Assembly: GCA_945952065.1 (NCBI GenBank)
Contig: CAMFGY010000022.1
Location: forward strand, 1-64,000
Direction: 5' to 3'
Length of the DNA: 64,000 nt
Source of the DNA: an uncultured Burkholderiales bacterium
GTDB lineage: Bacteria > Pseudomonadota > Gammaproteobacteria > Burkholderiales > Burkholderiaceae_C
A model generated the notes under the pieces. It was given only the letters and a program-made list of their open reading frames with translations. It was not told the origin of the DNA and ran no database searches. The number at the start of each line of letters is the position of its first letter. Within the stretch, counting starts at the first letter, position 1. Positions 32,930 to 42,983 of this stretch are shown here, piece by piece. The position numbers and the translations under genes were made by a program.

Positions 32930-33670
32930 TCAGCTGGACTTCGGTGTCAGGGGTGGAGCCACGCTTGGGGTGGGGCTGGCGCTACGTCGGCAAATGCCTT
33001 CTTGCCCGAGGCGGGCACGTTCTGCCGGCGTCAGCGGCGGCAGCAGCGTGTTGCCGTCTTGGGTAAGGCTATTGAGAAAGCCTTCCACACTGCGCTGCCC
33101 GACCTCCATCAAGTCAAACGAGTCGGGATCCATGATCCATTGGTGCAACAAACCGTCAATCAGCGCCACCAGCGCCACTGCAGCGACCCGGGTGTTGAGC
33201 CCCGCCGGGAGTTGCCCCAGGCTTACCGCATGGTCAAAGGCGGCTTGGTTTTGGCTGCGCCATTCGCGGTGCGAGGCCAGTTTGCGCTCCAGCAAGGCCT
33301 GCATTTCACCGCTGTACTCCACCTTTTGCATGGCGATGTCAAAGACTCGCCGGGTGCGCTCGTTGTGCATGGCGGTGTAGAAGACATTCACCAAACCCCA
33401 ACGCAACTCGGCCAGGCTCAGGTGGCCTGACTGCACGCTGGGTGGGTTCATGCCCTCTTCGAGCGGCATGGTGGCGCGCTCCATCATGGCGTTGAAGAGT
33501 TGGGCCTTGTCTTCAAAGTGCCAGTACACCGCGCCGCGGGTCACGCCTGCAGCCTGGGCAATGTCTTGCAGCGAGCAGCGCGACACCCCGCGTTGTTGGA
33601 ACAGCATTTCGGCTGCATCCAGCAGGCGGGAGCGGGTTTCTTCGGCTTCCTGTTTGGTTTTCCTGGCCAT
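32930..33670 (-). CDS. TetR/AcrR family repressor of RND efflux
   Basis: ARKTKQEAEETRSRLLDAAEMLFQQRGVSRCSLQDIAQAAGVTRGAVYWHFEDKAQLF; divergent from RND operon. Confidence 0.92.
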   Translation of the reverse strand: MARKTKQEAEETRSRLLDAAEMLFQQRGVSRCSLQDIAQAAGVTRGAVYWHFEDKAQLFNAMMERATMPLEEGMNPPSVQSGHLSLAELRWGLVNVFYTAMHNERTRRVFDIAMQKVEYSGEMQALLERKLASHREWRSQNQAAFDHAVSLGQLPAGLNTRVAAVALVALIDGLLHQWIMDPDSFDLMEVGQRSVEGFLNSLTQDGNTLLPPLTPAERARLGQEGICRRSASPTPSVAPPLTPKSS

Positions 33671-33695
33671 GATGAGGGGAATTTTAACCGATTTA

Positions 33696-33717
33696 ACATA
33701 CATTCACGCATGTATGT
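33696..33717. promoter_or_regulatory. AcrR-type operator
   Basis: ACATACAT-TCACGC-ATGTATGT perfect 8-6-8 inverted repeat between divergent regulator and pump. Confidence 0.85.
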
Positions 33718-33924
33718 ATATACTGCGAGCTCTGTTGAACTGCGAGACCTGTGTCCCTCGAGCAATCGAGCGCCTTGGCATGCCGCCGCTGCCGTCCCGG
33801 TTCACGGTCTTTTTTGTTTCCTGATTTGAATTCCTTGTTGTCTCGAAGTCTTTTCAATGTCCTCGCGCCCCGCGGGTGCGAAAAAAACGCCAATTCAGCG
33901 ACCTCGCAAGCGGTCTATCAAGCC

Positions 33925-35205
33925 ATGAAGAACTCTTCTGTTTCCTCTCTTTCTTCGCCCCGTTTGGGTGCGGGCGCTCGCCTGCTGTACGCGGCGCCTT
34001 TGGTGATCGCCATCGCGGCCAGCCTGACGGCCTGCGGCGGCGGCCAACCGGCCGCTGCGCAAGGCCCGGGCGGCGGCATGCCACCTCCGCCCCAGGTCGG
34101 CGTGGTGCAGGCGCAAAGCCAGGCCGTGGCGCTGCAGACCGAATTGCCCGGCCGTGTGGAGGCCCAGCGTACCGCCCAAGTGCGTGCGCGAGTGAACGGT
34201 GTGGTGCTCAAGCGCCTGTTCACCGAAGGCAGCGAGGTCAAGGCCGGTCAAGCCTTGTTCCAGATCGATCCGGCGCCGTATCAAGCCGCGTTGGACAGTG
34301 CGCAAGCCTCTTTGGCCAAGGCGCAAGCCAATTTGGTGCAAGCGGCGGCCCAAGCCGAGCGCAACAAGCCCTTGTTTGAGGGCAAGGCGATTTCGCAGCA
34401 GGAATATCTGAGCTCGGTGGCGGCGGCCAAGTCGGCCGAAGCCGATGTGGCCGCGGGCCGCGCCGCGGTGCAAAGCGCGCGTTTGAACCTGGAATACGCC
34501 CATGTCACCGCGCCCATCTCGGGTCGTATTGGCCGGGCCTTGGTGACCGAGGGTGCGCTGGTCAGCGCCGCCGAGGCCACCCAGCTGGCGCTGATTCAAC
34601 AAACCAGCGCGGTCTATATCAACTTCACCCAGAGCGCTAACGAGGTGCAGCAACTGCGCCGTGCTTTGAATTCGGGCCAGTTGCGCAAGGCGGGCGGTGC
34701 CCAAGGACAGGCGGCCGCCGAGGTGCGCGTGGTGCTGGACGACGGCAGTGAATTGGCCAAGCCCGGCAAGCTCTTGTTCACCGACTTGAGTGTGGACCCG
34801 GGCTCGGGTCAGGTGACCCTGCGTGCCGAAGTGCCCAATGCCGAAGGCCTTTTGCTTCCCGGCCAATATGTGCGGGTGCGATTGACCCAGGGCGAGTTGC
34901 CAGCGGGCATCTTGCTGCCGCAGCAAGCCGTCAAGCGCGGCAGCCAGGGCGATACCGTCTTGGTGGTGGGGCCGGACAACAAGCCGCTGCCGCGCCCGGT
35001 CAAGGTGGGGCAGGCCAATGGCAATCAATGGGTGGTGTTGGACGGCTTGAAGGTCGGCGAACAAGTCATCGTGGACGGCTTCCAGAAGATGTTTGTGCCG
35101 GGCGCGCCGGTCACCCCGGTGCCATGGTCGCCCACTTCGGCGGCATCGGCGGCTTCAGCGGCAGTGGCCGCCCCGGCAGCGGCCGGCAGCGCCGCGGCGA
35201 AGTAA
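33925..35205 (+). CDS. RND efflux periplasmic adaptor lipoprotein (AcrA/MexA family)
   Basis: Lipobox LTACGGG; PGRVEAQRTAQVRARVNGVV; ISGRIGRALVTEGALV. Confidence 0.93.
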   Translation: MKNSSVSSLSSPRLGAGARLLYAAPLVIAIAASLTACGGGQPAAAQGPGGGMPPPPQVGVVQAQSQAVALQTELPGRVEAQRTAQVRARVNGVVLKRLFTEGSEVKAGQALFQIDPAPYQAALDSAQASLAKAQANLVQAAAQAERNKPLFEGKAISQQEYLSSVAAAKSAEADVAAGRAAVQSARLNLEYAHVTAPISGRIGRALVTEGALVSAAEATQLALIQQTSAVYINFTQSANEVQQLRRALNSGQLRKAGGAQGQAAAEVRVVLDDGSELAKPGKLLFTDLSVDPGSGQVTLRAEVPNAEGLLLPGQYVRVRLTQGELPAGILLPQQAVKRGSQGDTVLVVGPDNKPLPRPVKVGQANGNQWVVLDGLKVGEQVIVDGFQKMFVPGAPVTPVPWSPTSAASAASAAVAAPAAAGSAAAK

Positions 35206-35220
35206 GGCGAGGGCTTCAAC

Positions 35221-38200
35221 ATGGCACGTTTTTTCATTGACCGGCCGATCTTTGCCTGGGTGATCGCTTTGTTCATCCTGGTCTTCGGTGCGGTGGCCAT
35301 CACCAAGCTGCCGGTGGCGCAATACCCGACGGTGGCGCCACCGGCCCTGACCATCAGCGTGGCTTACCCCGGCGCATCCGCCAAGACCCTGGATGAGAGC
35401 GTGATCTCCGTCATCGAGCAAGAACTCAATGGCGCACCGAAACTGGCTTATTTGGAATCGGTCAGCCAGGCCAATGGCACCGGCGCCATCACCGTGACTT
35501 TTGAGCCGGGCACCAATTTGGAATTGGCCCAGGTCGAGGTGCAAAACCGCTTGGGTCGGGCGACGCCGCGCTTGCCGGCCGCTGTGACGCAGCAAGGGGT
35601 GCGCATCGACAAGGCGGGCAATAACTTCTTGCTCTTCGTCACCTTGTCCAGCAAGGAAGGCAAGCTCGACCCGGTGGCCTTGGGCGACTATGCCGCCCGC
35701 AACATCATTCCTGAGTTGCAGCGTTTGCCCGGCATTGGCCAGGCGCAGTTGTTCGGCACCGAGCGCGCCATGCGGATTTGGCTGGACCCCGCCAAGCTGC
35801 AGTCCTTCAACATCAGCACGGCCGAGGTCAACGCCGCCATCCGCGCTCAAAACGCCTTGGTGCCCGCGGGCTCGATTGGTGAGCTGCCCAATCTCTCCAC
35901 CCAGACCGTGGCGGCCACGGTGGTCGTCAAGGGACAGCTGGAAAGCGCTGATCAGTTCAAAAACATCGTGCTGCGCGCCAACGCCGACGGCTCCAGCGTG
36001 CGCTTGAAAGATGTGGCCCGTGTCGAGCTTGGCGGCCAAAGCTATGGCTCGTATTCACGCCTGAATGGCAAGCCCAGCACCGGTATCGGCATCCAGCTGG
36101 CGCCCAGCGGCAACGCCTTGGCGGCCGCCACCGCGGTGAAGGATCGCATGGCCGAGTTGCAGCGCTACTTCCCGGAAGGCATCAATTACGAGATCCCTTA
36201 CGACTCGTCCAAGTTCGTCAACATCTCCATCACCCAGGTGGTGCACACCTTGGTGGAGGCGGTGGTGCTGGTGTTCTTGGTGATGTTCCTGTTCTTGCAA
36301 AACTGGCGCTACACCTTGATCCCCACCATCGTGGTGCCGATCGCGCTGCTGGGCACTTTTGCCATCATGTTGGCGATGGGTTTCTCCATCAATGTGTTGA
36401 CGCTGTTCGGCATGGTGCTGGCCATCGGTATCTTGGTGGACGACGCCATCGTGGTGGTGGAGAACGTCGAGCGCATCATGAATGAAGAGGGCTTGAGCCC
36501 GCTGGAAGCCACGCGCAAGGCCATGAGTCAGATCTCGGGCGCCATCATCGGCATTACCGTGGTGCTGGTTTCGGTGTTCGTGCCCATGGCCTTTTTTGCT
36601 GGCTCGGTCGGCAATATCTACCGCCAGTTCTCGCTGGCCATGGTGGCCTCCATGCTGCTGTCGGCGCTGATGGCGTTGACCCTGACGCCGGCCCTGTGCG
36701 CCACTTTGCTCAAGCCTGTTGGGGCGGGCGAAGCGCATGCCAAGACGGGCTTCTTCGGCTGGTTCAATCGCGGTTTCTCGCGCACCGCCAAAGGCTACGA
36801 AGGTTGGGTGGCCAAGCTGCTCAAGCGCAGCGGCCGCATGATGCTGGTGTATGGCGTGGTGATTGGCGCTGTGGGTCTGATGTACACCCGCATGCCCACC
36901 TCCTTCTTGCCCAATGAAGACCAGGGCTATTTGATCGTCAATGTGCAATTGCCGCCGGGTGCCACCCTGAACCGCACCCAGGCCGCCGTGAAGCAGGTGG
37001 AAGACTTCATGCTTAAGCAGCCCGAGGTGCAGTCCACTGTGGGCGTGCTGGGCTTCTCGTTCTCGGGCCAGGGTCAGAATGCCGCCTTGGTGTTCGTGCC
37101 GCTGAAGCCTTGGGAAGAGCGCAAAGGGCCGCAGCACAGCGCCCAGGCCTTGGCCGGCCGCGCCTTCGGCGTCTTCATGGGCGTGCGGGATGCCTTCATC
37201 TTCCCGCTGTCGCCCCCGCCGATTCCTGAGCTGGGCACGGCCACCGGCTTTGCACTGCGCTTGCAAGACCGCGGCGGCCTCGGCCACGAGGCCTTGGTGA
37301 ACGCTCGCAATCAATTGATGGGCATGGCCAGCAAGAGCAAGATCATCACCGGCATGCGCCCCGATGGCTTGGAAGACGCACCGCAATTGCAGGTCGACAT
37401 TGACCGCGACAAGGCCAATGCGCTGGGCGTCAGCTATGAGGCCATTGCCAACGTGATCGGCACCCAGCTGGGCTCGGCCTATATCAACGACTTCCCCAAT
37501 GCGGGCCGCCTGCAGCGGGTGGTGGTGCAAGCCGATGCGGCTGCGCGCATGCAGCCCGAGGATCTGCTGAAGTTGAACGTCAGCAATGCCAAGGGGCAGA
37601 GCGTGCCTTTGTCAGCCTTTGCTTCCACGCACTGGATCACCGGCCAGATGCAGGCGGTGCGCTACAACGGCTACCCCGCCATGCGTTTGGCGGGTGACGC
37701 GGTGCCGGGCGCCTCGACCGGCGCGGCCATGGCCGAGCTGGAGCAAATGGTCAAGCAATTGCCCGCAGGCATTGGCTACGAGTGGACGGGCATGTCGCGT
37801 GAGGAAAAGCTCTCGGGCTCGCAAGCGACGATTCTGTTGGCCTTCTCGATGTTGGCGGTGTTCCTCTGCTTGGCGGCTTTGTATGAGAGCTGGAGCATCC
37901 CGCTGTCGGTCTTGTTGGTCGTGCCTCTGGGCCTCTTGGGAGCTTTGGCCGGCGCCTTGCTGAAAGGTATGCCCAACGATGTGTTCTTCAAAGTGGGCTT
38001 GATCACCATCATAGGTTTGTCCGCCAAGAACGCGATTCTGATCATCGAGTTCGCCAAAGACTTGCAGGCCGAAGGCAAGGGTTTGATCGAGTCCATCTTG
38101 GAGGCCTGCCACCTGCGCTTCCGCCCCATCATCATGACCTCGATGGCCTTCATCTTGGGCGTGATGCCGCTGGTCTTCGCCAGCGGCGCGGGCTCGGCCA

Positions 38201-38349
38201 GCCAGCGAGCCATCGGCACCGGCGTGATGTCCGGCATGATCTCGGCCACCGTGTTGGCGGTCTTGTTTGTGCCGGTGTTCTTCCTGGTCGTGCGACGCAT
38301 CTTCAAGGGCAAATCAGCCCCTGCAGCCAGCTTGGCTGGGCAGGAGTAA
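35221..38349 (+). CDS. RND multidrug efflux permease (AcrB/MexB family)
   Basis: MARFFIDRPIFAWVIALFILV; GMVLAIGILVDDAIVVVENVER. Confidence 0.96.
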   Translation: MARFFIDRPIFAWVIALFILVFGAVAITKLPVAQYPTVAPPALTISVAYPGASAKTLDESVISVIEQELNGAPKLAYLESVSQANGTGAITVTFEPGTNLELAQVEVQNRLGRATPRLPAAVTQQGVRIDKAGNNFLLFVTLSSKEGKLDPVALGDYAARNIIPELQRLPGIGQAQLFGTERAMRIWLDPAKLQSFNISTAEVNAAIRAQNALVPAGSIGELPNLSTQTVAATVVVKGQLESADQFKNIVLRANADGSSVRLKDVARVELGGQSYGSYSRLNGKPSTGIGIQLAPSGNALAAATAVKDRMAELQRYFPEGINYEIPYDSSKFVNISITQVVHTLVEAVVLVFLVMFLFLQNWRYTLIPTIVVPIALLGTFAIMLAMGFSINVLTLFGMVLAIGILVDDAIVVVENVERIMNEEGLSPLEATRKAMSQISGAIIGITVVLVSVFVPMAFFAGSVGNIYRQFSLAMVASMLLSALMALTLTPALCATLLKPVGAGEAHAKTGFFGWFNRGFSRTAKGYEGWVAKLLKRSGRMMLVYGVVIGAVGLMYTRMPTSFLPNEDQGYLIVNVQLPPGATLNRTQAAVKQVEDFMLKQPEVQSTVGVLGFSFSGQGQNAALVFVPLKPWEERKGPQHSAQALAGRAFGVFMGVRDAFIFPLSPPPIPELGTATGFALRLQDRGGLGHEALVNARNQLMGMASKSKIITGMRPDGLEDAPQLQVDIDRDKANALGVSYEAIANVIGTQLGSAYINDFPNAGRLQRVVVQADAAARMQPEDLLKLNVSNAKGQSVPLSAFASTHWITGQMQAVRYNGYPAMRLAGDAVPGASTGAAMAELEQMVKQLPAGIGYEWTGMSREEKLSGSQATILLAFSMLAVFLCLAALYESWSIPLSVLLVVPLGLLGALAGALLKGMPNDVFFKVGLITIIGLSAKNAILIIEFAKDLQAEGKGLIESILEACHLRFRPIIMTSMAFILGVMPLVFASGAGSASQRAIGTGVMSGMISATVLAVLFVPVFFLVVRRIFKGKSAPAASLAGQE

Positions 38350-38352
38350 ACC

Positions 38353-39744
38353 ATGATGACAAGAACAAGCATGAGCAAGAACTTGATCGCCGCTGCGGCG
38401 GCTCTGATGCTGAGCGCCTGCGCCTCCTTGGCGCCTGAGCATCAGCGGCCTGCGCCTCCTTTGGCCGAACAATGGTCAAGCCCGGCGGCTTCCGTCCAAG
38501 GCGTGGCCGCTCGCGACCTGGCCTGGCAACGCTTTTATGCGGGCGATGCGCGCTTGCAGTCCTTGATCCAGCTGGCGCTGGACAACAACCGCGATCTGCG
38601 CGTGGCCCTGCTGAATGTGGAGCAGGCGCGCGCCTTGGCCGGCGTGGCCGATGCGAACCGTTGGCCCACGGTGGGCGCGGGCGTGAACGCCAGCCGCCAG
38701 CCGGACGGCAAAGGCGGCAGCCAAAACAGCTACCAAGCTGGCTTGCAAATCAGTGCCTATGAGCTGGACTTGTTTGGCAAGCTGAAGAACCAGAGCGACG
38801 CGGCAGCGGCACGCTATCTGGCCAGCGCCGAAGGCAGCCGGGCCGCGCAGATCAGCTTGATCGCTGGCGTGGCGGCGGCGCACTTTGCCTTGCAAGCCGA
38901 TGAAGAACTGCTGGCGCTGGCCGCGCAGACCGCGCGGGCGCGCGAAGACAGCCTGCGCCTGACGCGCTTGCGCTTCGATGCGGGCGCCAGTTCGTCGCTG
39001 GATCTGAATGCCGCTGAATCCGCAGCTGCAGCCGCCCAAGCCAGCTTGGCGCAGGCCAAGCGTCAGCGAGAGCAAAGTGAGAATGCGCTGGTGCTCCTGC
39101 TCGCGCAGCCGCTGCCCAAGGATTTGCCCAAGGCGCAAAGCTTGGCCGGCCAAACTTTGCAGGAGTTGCCGGCTGGCTTGCCTTCGGAGGTCTTGGTGCA
39201 GCGCCCGGATGTCTTGCAGGCGGAGCAGCTTTTGATGGCGGCCAATGCCAATATCGGCGCGGCTCGCGCGGCCTTCTTCCCGTCCATCAGCTTGACGACC
39301 AGCGTCGGCACCGCCAGCAGTGAGCTCTCCAAGCTCTTCACCAACTCGGTGTGGAGCCTGGCAGGCCAGGCCTTGATGCCGATCTTTGACGCCGGCCGCA
39401 ACGAAGCCAATCTGCAAGCCAGCAAGGCCGCGCAAGGCATTGCCGTGGCGCAGTATGAGAAGGCGGTGCAAACCGCTTTCCGTGAAGTGGCCGATGCCTT
39501 GGCGGGCAAGGCCACCTTTGCGGAGCAGTTGCAGGCGCAAAGCGCGCAGGCGCGCGCCGAGGCCGAGCGCCTGAAGCTGGTGGAGCTGCGCTTCGCCAAT
39601 GGCGCCTCCAACAGCCTTGAGCTGCTGGACGCTCAACGTGCCAGCTATGCCGCGCAGCAGGCCCTGCTACAAGTGCGTTTGGGTCAGCTGCAAAACCATG
39701 TGCAGCTCTACAAGGCCTTGGGGGGCGGCTTGGCCAAGCGCTGA
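38353..39744 (+). CDS. RND outer membrane factor lipoprotein (OprM/NodT family)
   Basis: Lipobox LMLSACAS; IGAARAAFFPSISLTTSVG; operon position. Confidence 0.94.
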   Translation: MMTRTSMSKNLIAAAAALMLSACASLAPEHQRPAPPLAEQWSSPAASVQGVAARDLAWQRFYAGDARLQSLIQLALDNNRDLRVALLNVEQARALAGVADANRWPTVGAGVNASRQPDGKGGSQNSYQAGLQISAYELDLFGKLKNQSDAAAARYLASAEGSRAAQISLIAGVAAAHFALQADEELLALAAQTARAREDSLRLTRLRFDAGASSSLDLNAAESAAAAAQASLAQAKRQREQSENALVLLLAQPLPKDLPKAQSLAGQTLQELPAGLPSEVLVQRPDVLQAEQLLMAANANIGAARAAFFPSISLTTSVGTASSELSKLFTNSVWSLAGQALMPIFDAGRNEANLQASKAAQGIAVAQYEKAVQTAFREVADALAGKATFAEQLQAQSAQARAEAERLKLVELRFANGASNSLELLDAQRASYAAQQALLQVRLGQLQNHVQLYKALGGGLAKR

Positions 39745-39771
39745 TCGCTCGCCATTCTGTTGAGGCAATGC

Positions 39772-39804
39772 AAGCGCCGGAGTCGAAAGACCCGGCGCTT
39801 TTTT
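39772..39804 (+). terminator. Rho-independent terminator of the RND operon
   Basis: AAGCGCCGG-AGTCGAAAGAC-CCGGCGCTTTTTT. Confidence 0.9.
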
Positions 39805-39864
39805 CATGGGCTCGCCAAGGTGGGCGGGTGAAGCCGCTGCAGCGGCGCGCTCAGCCGCTGTGGC

Positions 39865-40083
39865 TCAGTGCGCGCGCACCCAGGCCAGACCTTCTGCGGT
39901 GGCGTAACGGATCGCTGCACGCTGGCTCAAAAAGCGTGGTGTGAAGCGCATCACCCGGTCATGGCTGGCCATGCCGCGGCCCGAGCGGATAGAAACAGAC
40001 GCGGCGTAGCTGCCATCGTCCTGTGGTTTGATCATGGGTGAGACAAGATATTTGCCCACCTCAATGCATTTTTTCGTTTGCAT
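39865..40083 (-). CDS. Small conserved-looking hypothetical protein
   Basis: ORF with coherent composition; no family assigned. Confidence 0.45.
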   Translation of the reverse strand: MQTKKCIEVGKYLVSPMIKPQDDGSYAASVSIRSGRGMASHDRVMRFTPRFLSQRAAIRYATAEGLAWVRAH

Positions 40084-40424
40084 TTTTTCAAAGAGGTGTG
40101 CGTCTTGACGCAGCGTTAGCAGTCCAGACGCGATGGGAGAAGGGCTTGTGCTGCCGCGGACTTGAGCGCTTCGCTGAGGGGCAAAGCGAGAGTGACGCAG
40201 TGGATCGAGAGTCTTCTGGGCCTCTATCGATCACGGGGCTGGGCTTGGGTGCCCGGCTTGGCGATGGGATCTTGATGATGCGCGGCCATGGCGGGCCGTC
40301 CCGACTTGCCTGGGTCTGGCAAGGCATCTTGAGCGGTGCACGGCTTGCGTCGATCGGCGTGTTGTGGCGCTCGATACGGGGCCGGCTTTGTACTTTTTAT
40401 GCGGGTGTGACGCTCACGCGTCTG

Positions 40425-40461
40425 GCAAAAACAATGGGTTGACACTTGCGCGTCAACCCAT
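40425..40461 (-). terminator. Rho-independent terminator for the cold-shock gene
   Basis: Minus strand ATGGGTTGAC-GCGCAAGT-GTCAACCCAT followed by TGTTTTTG. Confidence 0.75.
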
Positions 40462-40498
40462 CTCTTGGCAGCGCCACCAGGGCGCCGCCCGAGCTCAA

Positions 40499-40714
40499 TT
40501 ACAGAGCGCGGATGTTCGAAGCTTGCAGACCCTTGGGGCCTTGCTTGACTTCGAATTCAACCTTTTGGTTCTCAGCCAGCGTGCGGAAGCCGCCGTTGTT
40601 GCGGATTTCGCTGTGGTGGGCGAACAGATCCTTGGAGCCGTCTTCAGGCGTGATGAAGCCGAAGCCCTTGCCGTCGTCGAACCATTTCACGGTGCCGGTT
40701 TGCAATGTTGTCAT
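40499..40714 (-). CDS. Cold-shock protein (CspA family)
   Basis: [32 protein letters not shown]. Confidence 0.96.
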   Translation of the reverse strand: MTTLQTGTVKWFDDGKGFGFITPEDGSKDLFAHHSEIRNNGGFRTLAENQKVEFEVKQGPKGLQASNIRAL

Positions 40715-41078
40715 GATGTGTTCCTTTGGAAACAATTAAAAAAACACTCCGCGACATGCGCACAGGCACGCCTCTGCGGAGACAGAAACACTCAAGAACA
40801 GTCAAACGGGGAGTTGAAACTGAAGCGAGCCCAAGTGCGTGTTGATGCGAACTGTGGCGGTCAGGATCGGTGCGGGCACCAAGCCAGCCGCTGGGGCTGC
40901 AGATTGAAGACCTTGAAGAAACGGTCTTGTGCGTATCTATGCGTCGAATGTAACACAGAAATTTAGATTCTGTCGGAATTCTTTTGCTGGGCATTGGCTG
41001 CCGATGGAGGCTGGGGTTTCAGGTTGACCCGAGCGCGCGGTGATACTGCAGCACCGTGCTGGTGAAAGGGCGTTTGCC

Positions 41079-41927
41079 ATGAAGATCGATATTGGCGCCG
41101 GTGTGCGCTTATTTGTGGACGTTGAGGGCCCAGCTTGGGTGCCCGATGGAGAGCGTTTGCGCGAAAAGCCCACCTTGATCTGCATGCATGGCGGCCCGGG
41201 CTTCGACCACAGCGCTTTCAAGCCGGGCTTTTCGGTGCTGGCCGATATCGCTCAGATTGTTTATTACGACCACCGTGGCCATGGCCGCAGCGATGCGCGG
41301 CCCAGCAGCGAATGGAATTTGGACACTTGGGCCGATGACGTGGTGCGTTTGTGCGATGCCTTGGGGATCAGCAAGCCGATTGTGCTGGGCCAATCGTTTG
41401 GAGGCTTTGTGGCGCAGCGCTATATCGCGCGGCATCCCGATCACGCGGCCAAGGTGATTTTGTCCAGCACCTCGCCGCATATGGCGATGGAGCGCAAGCT
41501 CGCCATGTTTGAAAAGCGCGGCGGGCCTGAAGCACGCGAGGCGGCGCTGCGCTTTTGGTCAGACCCCACGCCAGCGCATTGGGCGCATTACTGGGCGACC
41601 TGCCGGCATCTGTACAACACCAAACCACCGCTGGACCCGCAGGCGGGCGCGCGAACCTTGATGCGTGAAGAAATCCTGTTTCACTTTGTGGCCGGTGAAA
41701 AACAGGACTTGAACCTGCTGCCGGGCCTGGCGCGTGCGCAATGCCCGGTCTTGGTGATGGTGGGCGAGGAAGACCCGGTGTGCCCCCTGCAGGACGCGCA
41801 AGACATATTCGCGGCCCTGCCGGCTGAATGGGCGCAGTGGGCGAGTTTCCCGGGGGTGGGGCACGGCGCTTGGCGCGATGATCCGCAGGCGGCGTTCGCC
41901 GTGCTGCGCAAGTTCATCTTGGCCTGA
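41079..41927 (+). CDS. Alpha/beta hydrolase (proline iminopeptidase-like)
   Basis: CMHGGPGFDHSAFKP; YYDHRGHGRSD; VLGQSFGGFVAQRY. Confidence 0.9.
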   Translation: MKIDIGAGVRLFVDVEGPAWVPDGERLREKPTLICMHGGPGFDHSAFKPGFSVLADIAQIVYYDHRGHGRSDARPSSEWNLDTWADDVVRLCDALGISKPIVLGQSFGGFVAQRYIARHPDHAAKVILSSTSPHMAMERKLAMFEKRGGPEAREAALRFWSDPTPAHWAHYWATCRHLYNTKPPLDPQAGARTLMREEILFHFVAGEKQDLNLLPGLARAQCPVLVMVGEEDPVCPLQDAQDIFAALPAEWAQWASFPGVGHGAWRDDPQAAFAVLRKFILA

Positions 41928-41966
41928 GTCCGCGCGTGTTGAGCAGGCAGCGGCCCTGCGGGGCCC

Positions 41967-42329
41967 TCAGCCGTTGATCAGGGCCGCCAGCTCGCGCTCC
42001 ACCAGCGACACATCGCCCAGATTCATTTCGATCAGGCGGCGCAAATGGGTGATGCTTTCCAGGTCGATGCTGCGGCACAAAAAGCCCGCATGCTCGCCCT
42101 CGACATGGGCCAGTTCGCCGGCCATCGCAATGATGGTGCTTTGATCGGCCAACTTGACCTTCAGTAGGCAGGGCATGCCCAAGGCGAGCTGTGTGGCGCC
42201 GGGCAGATTCAGCAAAGCGCCTTTGAGCGAAAGGTCCAGCACTTGGGCGTTCAGGTGCTCTTGCGTGGTGATCAGCTCGGCCGCGACCCCAAAGGTGACG
42301 CGGGCGAATTGGCGGCGTTCTGTATTGAT
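41967..42329 (-). CDS. PilZ domain protein (c-di-GMP effector), apparent non-canonical AUC start
   Basis: INTERRQFARVTFG...VLDLSLKGALL; RxxxR lies upstream of the first canonical start (GTG at 42242); AGGAG at 42336-42340. Confidence 0.75.
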   Translation of the reverse strand: MNTERRQFARVTFGVAAELITTQEHLNAQVLDLSLKGALLNLPGATQLALGMPCLLKVKLADQSTIIAMAGELAHVEGEHAGFLCRSIDLESITHLRRLIEMNLGDVSLVERELAALING

Positions 42330-42390
42330 GGCAGGCTCCTGAAGCTTCTGGATTGATGCTAGCAGAGCCCTCTCAGGCTGTCAGGCCTTG

Positions 42391-42846
42391 TTAGACCCCA
42401 TTTCCCGTGTAAATCGTGCTTTGATCCACCGCTTTTTGAAGCCGTACCGGCACCACCGCTTCCAAGCCCATGGATTCGAGCGTGTACCAGGCGGCGCGCA
42501 GATAGGCCGCCGTGGCTTGTCGAATTTCATTGCCGGCTTGGGCGGTGGCACAGGCCTGGACGGGCGTGCTGGCCCCGGTGCTTTTGTAGCGATGGGCCGG
42601 GCCGCGGGTGTCCAGGGTTGGGGCTTTGTAGCGCATGGCGATGCGGGCCAGCTGGGTTTGGACCTCGTCGCTTTGCGCGTGATGCGGCCCCAGCAGCTTC
42701 GCCAGGTCGCCTAGCACCTGTTCGGCGGCGGCGGCCAGCAGGCGCGCGGCGTAGTCGCTGCCGCCCGCGAGATAGTGTGCTGCGGCCAAGTCGGCGTATT
42801 CCAGGGCCATGGCCAATTTGGGCAGGTCGTGCTCTGTACTGCTCAT
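42391..42846 (-). CDS. Hypothetical protein (helical, HEPN-like flavour)
   Basis: ORF, LAAAHYLAGGSDYAARLLAAAAEQVLGDL; no confident family. Confidence 0.55.
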   Translation of the reverse strand: MSSTEHDLPKLAMALEYADLAAAHYLAGGSDYAARLLAAAAEQVLGDLAKLLGPHHAQSDEVQTQLARIAMRYKAPTLDTRGPAHRYKSTGASTPVQACATAQAGNEIRQATAAYLRAAWYTLESMGLEAVVPVRLQKAVDQSTIYTGNGV

Positions 42847-42983
42847 TGCTCGGTGTTGATTCTTTGAAGCGCGTGTTGGGACGGACCTGGACGGGCGCCC
42901 AGTTTAGGGGCCCAAGATGACACCCAGCGCTTGGCCCTCGTGCAACAAATCACACCCGCTTTGCTTCCCCGCAGACTCTGGAG

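Noticed and set aside
36055-37530. 491-aa His-rich ORF opposite the RND permease
   Set aside because: Histidine-rich pseudo-protein typical of antisense frames of hydrophobic coding sequence.
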